A DNA stretch of 64,000 nucleotides, taken from the NCBI GenBank assembly GCA_029260015.1, contig JAJDEB010000036.1:310001-374000 (forward strand). The letters run 5' to 3'. This stretch comes from Phycisphaerae bacterium. Lineage in GTDB: Bacteria > Planctomycetota > Phycisphaerae > UBA1845. Position numbers and translations under genes: made by a program. Positions 1 through 7,266 of this stretch are shown here, piece after piece. Position 1 is the first letter of the stretch; every line of letters starts with the position of its first letter. Below the pieces are notes generated by a model. The model was not told the origin of the DNA. It did no database searches and saw only the letters and a list, made by a program, of their open reading frames with translations.

Positions 1-926
1 GCTGTGTTGATCAATCCCTGATCAAGCGACTGAGCGCAATGACCATCGAGATCAGCGCCGAATTTTTTGACAGCGTCCACCGCTCCTGCCGATGCCGGCC
101 CACCGCCAAACGAACTGACGCCTGCCGATCGCACAAATACGCCTCGGTCCGCCAGTTCGCCCACCGTACATCCGAGTTCCGCTGCAATCGCATGACGGCA
201 GAGTGCTTCAGCCATCGGGCTGCGACAGGTGTTGCCACTGCATACAAACAGGATGTTGATACTCATGTATTTCCTTAACGTTCGTGATGCGACAACGCCC
301 TCGCGCAGGATCTCAAAATCGTTCTTTTCGATCCTGACAACGGTAGACGGACCCTCGTATTGCGTAATCCCGCCATCGATCGCCAGCGCCACATCGCCAT
401 CAAGTTCGGCGAGTACGCCCTTGATGTCGCGCGGTGGCGGTTGGCCCGCTCGATTCGCACTGGCTGCTACGACCGGATGACCAACCTTCGACAACAAATC
501 GATCGCAAGGCGATGATCCGGACAGCGGACTCCAATCGTCTGATCATGGTATAGCAGTTTGATGATTTCTGGACCACGTTCCTTGACGATGTCTGCATCG
601 CCAGGTGATTCGACCGGAAACACAACCGAAAGCGGTCCGGGCCAAGCACGGCGGATCAAACGCCTCGCCATCCGAGATATTTCGGGAACGTAACGATGAA
701 CCGCCTCGGGTGACCCAATGTGCAGCGAAAAGGGCTTGTTGGCGTCTCGACCCTTGACCTCTTTGAGCGTGGCGATCGCTTTTACCGAATCGGCTCGAGC
801 CCCAACGCCATAGACGGTTTCGGTGGGAAATGCGACAAGCTTGCCCGCATTGATCAGGTCCGCCGCCCGCTCAACCAACGCATCATAAGCTTCTGTATCA
901 GAACAAGTTATGACTTCTGTCGGCAT
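1..926 (-). CDS. TsaC/Sua5 threonylcarbamoyl-AMP synthase fused to low-molecular-weight protein tyrosine phosphatase (3' end outside window)
   Basis: The frame opens at the ATG at 926 and runs without a stop to the window edge (308 codons visible). Residues 1 to about 215 are a YrdC/Sua5 domain with the KGR (58-60) plus K64 signature, SAN at 156-158 and PSTVV near 193. This domain makes threonylcarbamoyl-AMP from Thr, bicarbonate and ATP for the t6A37 tRNA modification. Residue 221 begins a second domain, MSINILFVCSGNTCRSPMAE, a classic LMW-PTP/arsenate-reductase-type P-loop C-x5-R-S (C229, R235). The junction reads ...SRTLRKY-MSINIL... in one frame, so this is a fusion unless the Met at 266 is also used as an internal start. 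LMW-PTPs of this type dephosphorylate Tyr, or Arg in YwlE relatives. The catalytic Asp of the phosphatase would lie beyond the edge. A GTG lies two codons upstream of the ATG; no strong Shine-Dalgarno (SD) sequence separates the two starts. Confidence 0.88.
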   Translation of the reverse strand, partial: MPTEVITCSDTEAYDALVERAADLINAGKLVAFPTETVYGVGARADSVKAIATLKEVKGRDANKPFSLHIGSPEAVHRYVPEISRMARRLIRRAWPGPLSVVFPVESPGDADIVKERGPEIIKLLYHDQTIGVRCPDHRLAIDLLSKVGHPVVAASANRAGQPPPRDIKGVLAELDGDVALAIDGGITQYEGPSTVVRIEKNDFEILREGVVASRTLRKYMSINILFVCSGNTCRSPMAEALCRHAIAAELGCTVGELADRGVFVRSAGVSSFGGGPASAGAVDAVKKFGADLDGHCAQSLDQGLINT

Positions 927-994
927 GGCCACCGTCCCGAAAACCCGATTATCCGGGATGCGGAATCGGTGTCAAGCTTGGCAGCTTTTGACGG

Positions 995-1219
995 CTACGC
1001 CATCGGAGGCGGGCTGGTACCTTCCTCACCCGTTTCGGAGAATTCGTCGAGCCAACGGGCTAATGTTCCTTTGGGGCCGAACGGATGGGTATCGCGCAAT
1101 TTCAGCACGGATTCAAAGCGCTCGATCTCGCCTTGCTTCTTGCGTCCGTGAGACGCTAATGAACCACCTTCGAGTTGCGGCGTCGTCGAATTGGAGATTG
1201 AAGGATCTGCAAATGCCAT
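995..1219 (-). CDS. small hypothetical protein, 74 aa
   Basis: The start ATG at 1219 is preceded by a good SD (AAAGGAG, 9 nt spacing). This favours the 74-residue form over an upstream extension to 1258. The product is hydrophilic and charged, with no signal peptide and no membrane segment. It has a short basic stretch (HGRKKQGEIERFESVLKL) followed by an acidic/Pro-rich end. I do not recognise a family. It sits between ribD and the tsaC fusion on the same strand, about 70 nt before the latter, and could be co-transcribed. The strong ribosome site is the main reason for calling it real. Confidence 0.5.
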   Translation of the reverse strand: MAFADPSISNSTTPQLEGGSLASHGRKKQGEIERFESVLKLRDTHPFGPKGTLARWLDEFSETGEEGTSPPPMA

Positions 1220-1322
1220 CGGAATGCACTCCTTTCTAGAGGTCGCAACGCTATGCACGACACACGGAACGCCCTTGCGAGCGAATGAATCCCCTCATTA
1301 TCAATTATACGACATAGATCGG

Positions 1323-2474
1323 CTATTGGCGCATCCGCCTTTTGGGATTTGCAAAACGAACAACGGTGTACTGGTCGTCATCAATAAACTTCTGCTTGAC
1401 CACCCTGCCCCTTACCGCATCGCGAACTTTGTTTTTGCCATTTCCAATGCATCCGGTAGGCCCGTCACCACCCACCAATAATGGGGCTGTGAAAACATGC
1501 GCTTCGTCGATCAGTCCGGCATCATGAAACGAACCGATCAATGCACCTCCGCCCTCTACCAGAACGTTGGTCATGTTCATTTTGGAAAGCTGCCTGAGAG
1601 CGCTGGCCGGACTGACACGTCCTTGTTTGGAAGCGCACGCAACGACTGCGACACCATTTTTTTCCAACGATTTGCAGCGCGCCCGGTTGGCCCGAAGCGT
1701 CGCGTGAGTCGTCATCAACAGCGTTGGATAATCGTCAGCCGATTGCACCAGTTTTGATTTGAGAGGCAACCTCAACCGGCTGTCAAAAACGATTCGCGTT
1801 GCAACTCGCTTTGGGCGAACGTCGCGAGCCGTCAGCATGGGGTCGTCCAAGCGAACAGTCCGCATGCCGACAATGATCCCATCTACGCGCCCCCGCAACT
1901 GATGAACGATGCGCCGCGATCTGGCATTTGAAATCCACTTGGAGTCACCGCTTGAAGTGGCAATCTTACCGTCGAGGCTTTGCGCCCATTTGGCGATGAC
2001 AAAAGGCCGACATTGTTCAACGAGTGTGTGAAAAGGCGCGATGATCGCTTCAGCTTCTGCCTGCATCAAACCTGTTTCCGTCGCGATGCCGGCATGTCGC
2101 AGCGCTTTGATTCCTCCGCCGGAAACCTTCGGGAATGGATCGCGGCAACCCACAACGACCCGAGCCACCCTGGCGTTGATCAGCGCTTCAGTGCATGGTC
2201 CCGTCTTACCGACATGGCAGCATGGTTCCAGTGTGACGTATACGGTCGCGCCTTTAGCGCTTGAACCGACTTGTTTCAGGGCATCGATTTCAGCATGCGG
2301 GCCGCCGAACTTTCGGTGCCATCCGGTGGCCAGAATGCGACCACTTTTGACGATCACACAACCGACCATCGGGTTGGGTTCGACGCGCCCGAGTCCCTTG
2401 TTCGCAGCCGACAGCGCAACGGCCATGAATCGACGATCGTCATCGGTATTTGGCTTGGAGTTGTTTTTGGGCAA
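1323..2474 (-). CDS. ribD: bifunctional riboflavin deaminase/reductase RibD
   Basis: 383 aa, the usual full length for bifunctional RibD. The N-terminal cytidine-deaminase-like domain has PNPMVGCVIV (34-43), the zinc/catalytic HAE (60-62), and a PCCHVGKTGPC segment whose C85 or C86 and C94 act as zinc ligands. The C-terminal RibD_C reductase domain starts near 155 (RPFVIAKWAQSLDGKIAT) and carries an NVLVEGGG nucleotide-binding motif near 310. It performs two steps of riboflavin synthesis: deamination of the diaminopyrimidine and NADPH-dependent reduction of the ribosyl side chain. The start is TTG, because a stop lies immediately upstream and the first ATG (2426) would remove the conserved DDDRRFM helix. 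No other rib genes are in the window. It lies about 40 nt after lspA. Confidence 0.95.
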   Translation of the reverse strand: MPKNNSKPNTDDDRRFMAVALSAANKGLGRVEPNPMVGCVIVKSGRILATGWHRKFGGPHAEIDALKQVGSSAKGATVYVTLEPCCHVGKTGPCTEALINARVARVVVGCRDPFPKVSGGGIKALRHAGIATETGLMQAEAEAIIAPFHTLVEQCRPFVIAKWAQSLDGKIATSSGDSKWISNARSRRIVHQLRGRVDGIIVGMRTVRLDDPMLTARDVRPKRVATRIVFDSRLRLPLKSKLVQSADDYPTLLMTTHATLRANRARCKSLEKNGVAVVACASKQGRVSPASALRQLSKMNMTNVLVEGGGALIGSFHDAGLIDEAHVFTAPLLVGGDGPTGCIGNGKNKVRDAVRGRVVKQKFIDDDQYTVVRFANPKRRMRQ

Positions 2475-2514
2475 TGAAGATCAGCCCTATTTGATAGACC
2501 AGCGATCCGGCGGT

Positions 2515-3303
2515 TCACGCAACCTGCTTTGAATTCGGAATCGGGCGATGAAACCCGAATGAAAGCAACAGCAACGAAACCCCGACGACGAGGAACACAT
2601 CCGCAACGTTGAAGACCCATCGCCAGATATCTTTCCCCCAAGCCTTGGGCGTTATTTTGATAAAATCGCGCACGACGCCTACGCGTTTGACTTCTCCAAC
2701 AAGCTGGTCGCGGGCAAATGGCCGGTCGCCGCCCGTTTCCCACCAGGGTCGAATGCGCACCAATTCTTCATCATCCCTACCGCCCGGAACATGCGCCCCC
2801 AGCACTGAATACTGCGGGCTGGTTGCAGTCGCCTTGACTGTCACCATGTCGTACTGATGGGCCACGCGATCATAAAGGTTGCCAAGCGCGCCGGCCAATA
2901 TCAATCCCAACGCGATATGAATAACCCGCTGCTTGGGATGACTGCTTGCAAACAGATAGAGCACAAACACCAGAGCAACTAGCGACGCGCAAATAAACAA
3001 CCACACCAGTCCGGACCCCATCCCGAACAACGCACCCGAATTAAGTGAGAGTTGGAAATCCAGCAGGCCCGATACGAAATGGCGCGGTTCGTCGTTAGGT
3101 GTGAGTTCAGAGAATGCCCAACTCTTCGACCAAAGGTCCGCAACCAAACCGCACACCACGACCACCCACAAACGCATGTGGGACGCGACACTACGCATCG
3201 CCCCGCCCTGATATGCCAAATCTGTTTCACATGCCCGGTCTGTTTCGATTTGAGATGCATTCGAGTGATCTGCAGGCGTGGACTTTCCAGGCGCTTCAGT
3301 CAT
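2515..3303 (-). CDS. lspA: lipoprotein signal peptidase LspA with a large insertion
   Basis: 262 aa against about 160-170 for typical LspA. This is the inner-membrane aspartic peptidase that cleaves prolipoproteins at the lipobox; many lipoproteins occur in this window. Hydrophobic segments lie at about 44-60, 95-118, 126-143 and 231-250. The family motifs are present: DLWSKSWA (56-63), N88, GNLYDR (141-146, catalytic D145) and FNVADV (231-236, catalytic D235). The two catalytic Asp are 90 residues apart, whereas about 20-30 is usual. The extra polar segment (about 150-225, with GAHVPGG, PWWETGG and ITPKAWG) would face the periplasm. The N-terminal ~40 residues are a hydrophilic extension. 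The start ATG at 3303 has an AGGAG SD at 9 nt. Confidence 0.93.
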   Translation of the reverse strand: MTEAPGKSTPADHSNASQIETDRACETDLAYQGGAMRSVASHMRLWVVVVCGLVADLWSKSWAFSELTPNDEPRHFVSGLLDFQLSLNSGALFGMGSGLVWLFICASLVALVFVLYLFASSHPKQRVIHIALGLILAGALGNLYDRVAHQYDMVTVKATATSPQYSVLGAHVPGGRDDEELVRIRPWWETGGDRPFARDQLVGEVKRVGVVRDFIKITPKAWGKDIWRWVFNVADVFLVVGVSLLLLSFGFHRPIPNSKQVA

Positions 3304-3357
3304 GGTTTTCGCTCCTGGAAAATGGGACCATCAATCATTATTAGCCCCGCCCCATTA

Positions 3358-4065
3358 TTAACCGCGCCGCTGCTCCAACTGACGGGCGTATTCAATGCTG
3401 TACTTCGCCCACGGCTTGGCCCGCAAACGCACAACCGAGATGCGCTTCAGCGTTCCGAGGCAAACGCCATAGGTCCGATCTTCGATGCGGGCCAGCGCTT
3501 CGTCAATCTCGCGGACGAGCTGTCTTTCGTTGGCAATCAAACCAATCGTAAAATCCTGTTCCCAATTATCAGAACCGATGTCGGCCATATGAATCGGCAC
3601 GTTGGAAAGATCACCCGAAGATTCCTGCCGAGGTTTACCCAGCGCATCGCGCGTCAACATCCGCACATCGCCCAGCAATTCGCGACGTTTTTCCAGCAAG
3701 AGTTCTCGAAACGTCTTCAACTGCTTGTCCGTCAGCTTGGTTTTTGGAATTTTCATCTCTTCGTAAACGTCCATCGATTCATGATTCTTCGATGCGGCGC
3801 TTACCTTGGCAGCGGATGATTTCTTCTTCGCTGGATTCTTCTTTCCTGACTTCGCAACTTTCTTCGCAGGCGACTTCTTCTTTGCAGGAGCCTTCTTTTT
3901 GGAGACCGTTTTCTTGGCGGCTTTTTTGACAGTCCGCTTCTTGGTCACCTTGGCCTTCTTTTTGGCGCCGGACGAACCGCTAGCTTTCGTCGCCTTTCGA
4001 GCGACCTTCTTTTTAGCGCTGGCGGTCTTTTTCTTCTTTGCCACGGCAGATCCCAATCGAGCCAA
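3358..4065 (-). CDS. histone H1-like Lys-rich tail joined to a DksA/TraR-type domain with degenerate zinc finger
   Basis: 235 aa from a TTG start at 4065; a GTG at 4044 is an alternative start. Residues 8-92 are almost only K, A, S and V in KKxxAKKxx repeats, like eukaryotic H1 tails and bacterial Lys-rich nucleoid proteins. From about 105 a coiled-coil region (LTDKQLKTFRELLLEKRREL) and RIEDRTYGVC resemble the DksA/TraR fold. Of the four zinc Cys of DksA only C202 remains; the others are T205, S223 and Y226. DksA binds the RNA polymerase secondary channel. This protein could instead bind DNA through its tail, and whether it still touches polymerase cannot be told. It lies 54 nt upstream of lspA on the same strand, so it may be the first gene of a dksA-like/lspA/ribD group. 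Confidence 0.85.
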   Translation of the reverse strand: MARLGSAVAKKKKTASAKKKVARKATKASGSSGAKKKAKVTKKRTVKKAAKKTVSKKKAPAKKKSPAKKVAKSGKKNPAKKKSSAAKVSAASKNHESMDVYEEMKIPKTKLTDKQLKTFRELLLEKRRELLGDVRMLTRDALGKPRQESSGDLSNVPIHMADIGSDNWEQDFTIGLIANERQLVREIDEALARIEDRTYGVCLGTLKRISVVRLRAKPWAKYSIEYARQLEQRRG

Positions 4066-4162
4066 AATTCACATAACCTATTGTCAATAAAGAACTCAAT
4101 ACGATTCAGAACGCCGGAGTATAGAAGCACACATGGGGGGTGTCAAGATAAGCAGCCGCACG

Positions 4163-5989
4163 CTATTGCTGGCTTGCCGGTGCATTCTTCAAGTAAACTT
4201 CGAGAACGGATTCGCCTCGGATCGTTTGGGGAATCTGAATCAAGAGTCGGTCGTCGCTCAGCGTCGCAACGTCCTGGTGAATGGCATAGTCAAAGTAAAC
4301 CGATGCGTCCCGATCTTTGACGCCATCAACGCAAAAGACCGGATCGATCAAAGGTTGCCGGCGACCATCCAATTTGACATGAATCTGGTTGGCATCGGGT
4401 TTGATCATGTATGCGCCGAGGCTTTCGTTGAATCCGTTGCCATCGACATCGCCTTTGGTCCCGGTCAACAGCTCGCCCACCACGACTTCAACATCCATCT
4501 TCTGGCAATAGTAAATCGCCTGTTGTTCGCGAATGGATTGCGCACAATTTCCGGGCGGCCAAACCGTCAATAGCGATGTGGATCGGTGAATCGGATATTC
4601 AACCGCCCCACCGTATGCAGCGACACTCGTCGTCTCCGATTGCTCATCAACCATACCGCGAAGCTGAGGGTATTGGCGGCTGTTATGGAGGCTCCAAAAC
4701 AACCCTGTTTTGGTTTTGGATTCTTCGATCCATGCGAACGACAAATGTTGCAGCAACGGGTCTTTGTGCAGGCCAGCCGGTTCGTGCTTTCCGGCGACCA
4801 TGTCATTAACCAGTCGACGACTCACCACCATTCCGATCGATTCGGGTTTGAAGTCATGGTGCTCGCTCGTAAACTCAACAGCCACAAAAACCTGCCCGGT
4901 TTGGTAGATCGAATAAGTCCATTGTTGAAACGGTGTCCGATGATCGACGGTGTCCTGAACCGATTCAGGAAATGCCCATGTGCATTCGACAATCACCACC
5001 ACATCGTTCGCTTCGATGACCCGCTGGCGGGCAGAAACCAAACCGCCCAACGATGAAAACCCTTCAGGAACAAGGGGAATATCGTCGTCGAACACCTGGT
5101 CGGGATCGGTCAGGACAACTGGAATCGGTCCCAATGCGCCCGACGAGCCGACCAGATTCAACTTCTTTTGCGGGTCTTGATCCAGCGCGAACCACCGCAC
5201 GATCTGACCATTACCGAAGCCCAACTCAAACCGACCGGGCGACCCGACGTTGATCATCCGGCCTTCCTGCTGAACGTACAAGCCACCCTCGCCGACATCA
5301 GGCGTACCTGAAAACGTGGTGCGATTGTCGGCTAGGATGATGTCGTCGATGAACAGTTCGACCGGGGCGGCTAACTCGGGTATGCGAAAACTCAGGCTTG
5401 ACACGTTGGACAGATCGACGACTTGTTCGGCGTCGGAAAGATCGAGTCGAAGCAAATTCCAACCTTGCTTGAGGGGGACGACGGAAAGTGCTTCATTCCC
5501 TTCGCCCGATCCGGAACGAATCGCCGTTTCCAATTCCAACCCTTGGAGCGGGCTGTAGACACTGGTTTGCAGCAAGCGGTACTCGCGCCAATCGCTGACC
5601 AACGCCAGCGCCGGTTCTTTGCGACTGTCGGCGACCAGCGTATCGGCTGACGACCGCAGGACAAACCGCATGCCGCTCGCACCCGTGACCGGTACGCCGC
5701 TCTTGCGATCTCGCTTCAGCTTGGTCGCGCCGTCTGGCCCGTCGATCGAAAACAGTTTGAGTTGATGAGCCGCTTCAAAATCTGCGATGACGGTGTATTG
5801 ATTCTCGAACACATCGGAGTACTCACCGACCAACTTCGCCGGTGCAGCCCCCTGATAGCGATCAACCGTCTTGGAAGCACAGCCACCACACGCAACCGCC
5901 AACAGCAAGCCAAACATCAACGACCGATTGAAAGGGTGACAGTTGATAAAGTCAGAAATGTACCGGAAGAAACTGTTGATGCGGACCAC
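4163..5989 (-). CDS. large outer-surface lipoprotein, unknown function
   Basis: 608 aa from a GTG at 5989 preceded by GGGAG at 9 nt; an ATG at 5917 is an alternative. A longer reading frame continues upstream but runs through tRNA-Leu and must be rejected. The N-terminus has a hydrophobic stretch ending in a lipobox (MFGLLLAVACGGCASK), so it is probably lipid-anchored. Two regions follow. One has carbohydrate-binding-like beta-rich features (GWNLLRLDLSDAE...ELFIDDIIL). The C-terminal half has no motif I recognise (QVFVAVEFTSEHHDFKP, PLIDPVFCVDG). I infer an extracytoplasmic binding or enzyme role, with no specific function. The final residues carry no sorting signal. Confidence 0.7.
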   Translation of the reverse strand: MVRINSFFRYISDFINCHPFNRSLMFGLLLAVACGGCASKTVDRYQGAAPAKLVGEYSDVFENQYTVIADFEAAHQLKLFSIDGPDGATKLKRDRKSGVPVTGASGMRFVLRSSADTLVADSRKEPALALVSDWREYRLLQTSVYSPLQGLELETAIRSGSGEGNEALSVVPLKQGWNLLRLDLSDAEQVVDLSNVSSLSFRIPELAAPVELFIDDIILADNRTTFSGTPDVGEGGLYVQQEGRMINVGSPGRFELGFGNGQIVRWFALDQDPQKKLNLVGSSGALGPIPVVLTDPDQVFDDDIPLVPEGFSSLGGLVSARQRVIEANDVVVIVECTWAFPESVQDTVDHRTPFQQWTYSIYQTGQVFVAVEFTSEHHDFKPESIGMVVSRRLVNDMVAGKHEPAGLHKDPLLQHLSFAWIEESKTKTGLFWSLHNSRQYPQLRGMVDEQSETTSVAAYGGAVEYPIHRSTSLLTVWPPGNCAQSIREQQAIYYCQKMDVEVVVGELLTGTKGDVDGNGFNESLGAYMIKPDANQIHVKLDGRRQPLIDPVFCVDGVKDRDASVYFDYAIHQDVATLSDDRLLIQIPQTIRGESVLEVYLKNAPASQQ

Positions 5990-6071
5990 GAATCCGTTCT
6001 CCCGCGCCAATAGAAATACTGCCGAAATTGCTCGGCCGTGGGCCAAGATCAAGAAGGATTGCCAATCAAAC

Positions 6072-6155
6072 TGCCCGGGACTGGAATCGAACCAGCACGC
6101 CCTTGCGGGCACATGGCCCTCAACCATGCGCGTCTGCCTATTCCGCCACCCGGGC
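6072..6155 (-). tRNA. tRNA-Leu (anticodon GAG)
   Basis: 84 nt. The acceptor 5' strand GCCCGGG (6149-6155) pairs with CCCGGGC (6073-6079), with discriminator A at 6072; CCA is not encoded. The D-arm contains GCGGAATAGGCAGACGC. The anticodon stem CATGG/CCATG encloses the 7-base loop TTGAGGG, giving anticodon GAG (reads CUU/CUC). A long variable arm (TGCCCGCAAGGGCG) marks a class II tRNA, and the T-arm has GGTTCGATTCC. A sigma70-like promoter lies about 50 nt upstream. Confidence 0.97.
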
Positions 6156-6208
6156 TGTCCTCGCCCGATGGGTGTCAAAAAACGCGAAAACCCACCAGCG
6201 AGCGACGC

Positions 6209-6237
6209 ATCCTAGAATTGTAAGCAAATGCTGTCAA
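6209..6237 (-). promoter_or_regulatory. sigma70-like promoter of tRNA-Leu
   Basis: On the minus strand there is a perfect -35 TTGACA (6232-6237), a 17-nt spacer and a -10 TAGGAT (6209-6214, 4 of 6 matches). The predicted start is near 6202, giving a leader of roughly 47 nt before the tRNA. Confidence 0.6.
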
Positions 6238-6390
6238 TACGGGCGGGGAACACGGGGAATCAGGGGAAAAACCGGGCGAACACCATTGCAGTGTATTATG
6301 ATCGTTGGAGTGACCGGGTTCGTTTCAGTGTGGGCCTCCCGGCTTACCCGAGGGCATGTAGTCTTGACCCAACGAATCGGAAGCTGAGCA

Positions 6391-6918
6391 ATGGAGCCTG
6401 CCAGGATGCGACTTGCAAACCGAACGACATATCTGGTTGTCGTGGTACTGCTGGGCGGAGTGGCCGCCATGTCCTTGCGCGCGTGGGACTGCCAGGATCA
6501 CTCAAAGCGACGGGCGTGGTTTGCTGATCGCCAAGGGGCACTTCGCGAATTTGGAACGCACATCCTCGCGCATCTTGAATCCCACCCCGTGCATCCGGCT
6601 GCTTCACAATCGGACCTCATCTCAACCGGAGTTGCGAGCGAAACTGACTTCTCATTTACTGATCCGAATTCCGGAGTTGTCGTCACGAGAACGTTTCGCC
6701 CGATCGCGCAAGTCGATCGCAAACGTAAACTTGTCGTCGTAATCGAACAGTATGATCACCCGAAAATATTCGAGTTACTCAATACAGACCCGGAAAGTAA
6801 AGGAGCAAATGTCTTTCTGGAAGACGGTCGCGTACTCTGGTACAGCAATTTGGAAACAATTTTTTCAAAAGATGACGGTGAACGGCGGGAAATTGCAGAA
6901 GCAACTCTGAGCCCTTAA
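6391..6918 (+). CDS. membrane-anchored protein, unknown function
   Basis: 175 aa. One N-terminal hydrophobic segment (about 12-27, TYLVVVVLLGGVAAM) preceded by Arg residues suggests a signal anchor with the rest in the periplasm. The remaining ~145 residues are soluble and mixed alpha/beta, with no Cys pair and no motif I recognise (GVVVTRTFRPIAQVDRKRK, ANVFLEDGRVLWYSN). Position 6391 is preceded by GGAAGCTGAGCA; ATG 6406 is a second possible start. It stands alone on the plus strand between the tRNA promoter and a convergent glycosyltransferase gene. A pseudopilin-like shape is possible, but no prepilin cleavage site is clear. Confidence 0.65.
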   Translation: MEPARMRLANRTTYLVVVVLLGGVAAMSLRAWDCQDHSKRRAWFADRQGALREFGTHILAHLESHPVHPAASQSDLISTGVASETDFSFTDPNSGVVVTRTFRPIAQVDRKRKLVVVIEQYDHPKIFELLNTDPESKGANVFLEDGRVLWYSNLETIFSKDDGERREIAEATLSP

Positions 6919-6996
6919 CTCCAAGGGTCCCATGCCACACTACGATTGCGTATTGGAGAGTTGAATCAAGAGGCGAAATTGGCGTAGTCGTCAAAG

Positions 6997-7042
6997 ACCG
7001 GCGCTCTCTCTTGGAGGAGTACGAACTTGAAAGAGCGCCGGT
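6997..7042. repeat. perfect 11-bp inverted repeat
   Basis: ACCGGCGCTCT (6997-7007) pairs exactly with AGAGCGCCGGT (7032-7042) around a 24-nt loop. It lies about 80 nt after the stop of the plus-strand gene and may form a stem in either transcript. Confidence 0.6.
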
Positions 7043-7056
7043 GCACAAACGAAGAC

Positions 7057-7078
7057 AGGAGGGCGCAATCGCCCTCCT
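7057..7078. terminator. GC-rich hairpin, possible bidirectional terminator
   Basis: AGGAGGGCG (7057-7065), loop CAAT, then CGCCCTCCT (7070-7078): a perfect 9-bp stem with a tetraloop between convergent genes. There is no T-run on either side, so it is not a canonical intrinsic terminator. It may act as a processing block or pause site. Confidence 0.45.
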
Positions 7079-7266
7079 ATCGAACCGCTCCCTGCCCACC
7101 CCCACGCAGGCCAGGAATCCGTTGATCCCAAAAGGATCGCTCTCTCCATAGATCAATAGCATTTGGACCCCCAAATCTGACAATGGAGTTCTGATTTTTT
7201 GGGAATTGGGGAAAAGGGCGTATGTGACGGCGGGTTCGATGCTGCCATTCACCGTTGTACCGACAA

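Larger units (their letters stand above)
6919..7266. other. intergenic region with two strong hairpins between convergent genes
   Basis: No convincing gene lies here. It holds two inverted repeats (6997-7042 and 7057-7078), annotated separately. The segment 7080-7266 is open on the minus strand in a frame that also overlaps both neighbours, but it has no start or ribosome site of its own. Confidence 0.5.

Noticed and set aside
5990..6178. N-terminal extension of the lipoprotein frame (contains RMVEGHVPARACWFDSSPGQ)
   Set aside because: This stretch is the reverse strand reading of tRNA-Leu(GAG), a well-known false translation; the protein start is placed at 5989 or 5917.
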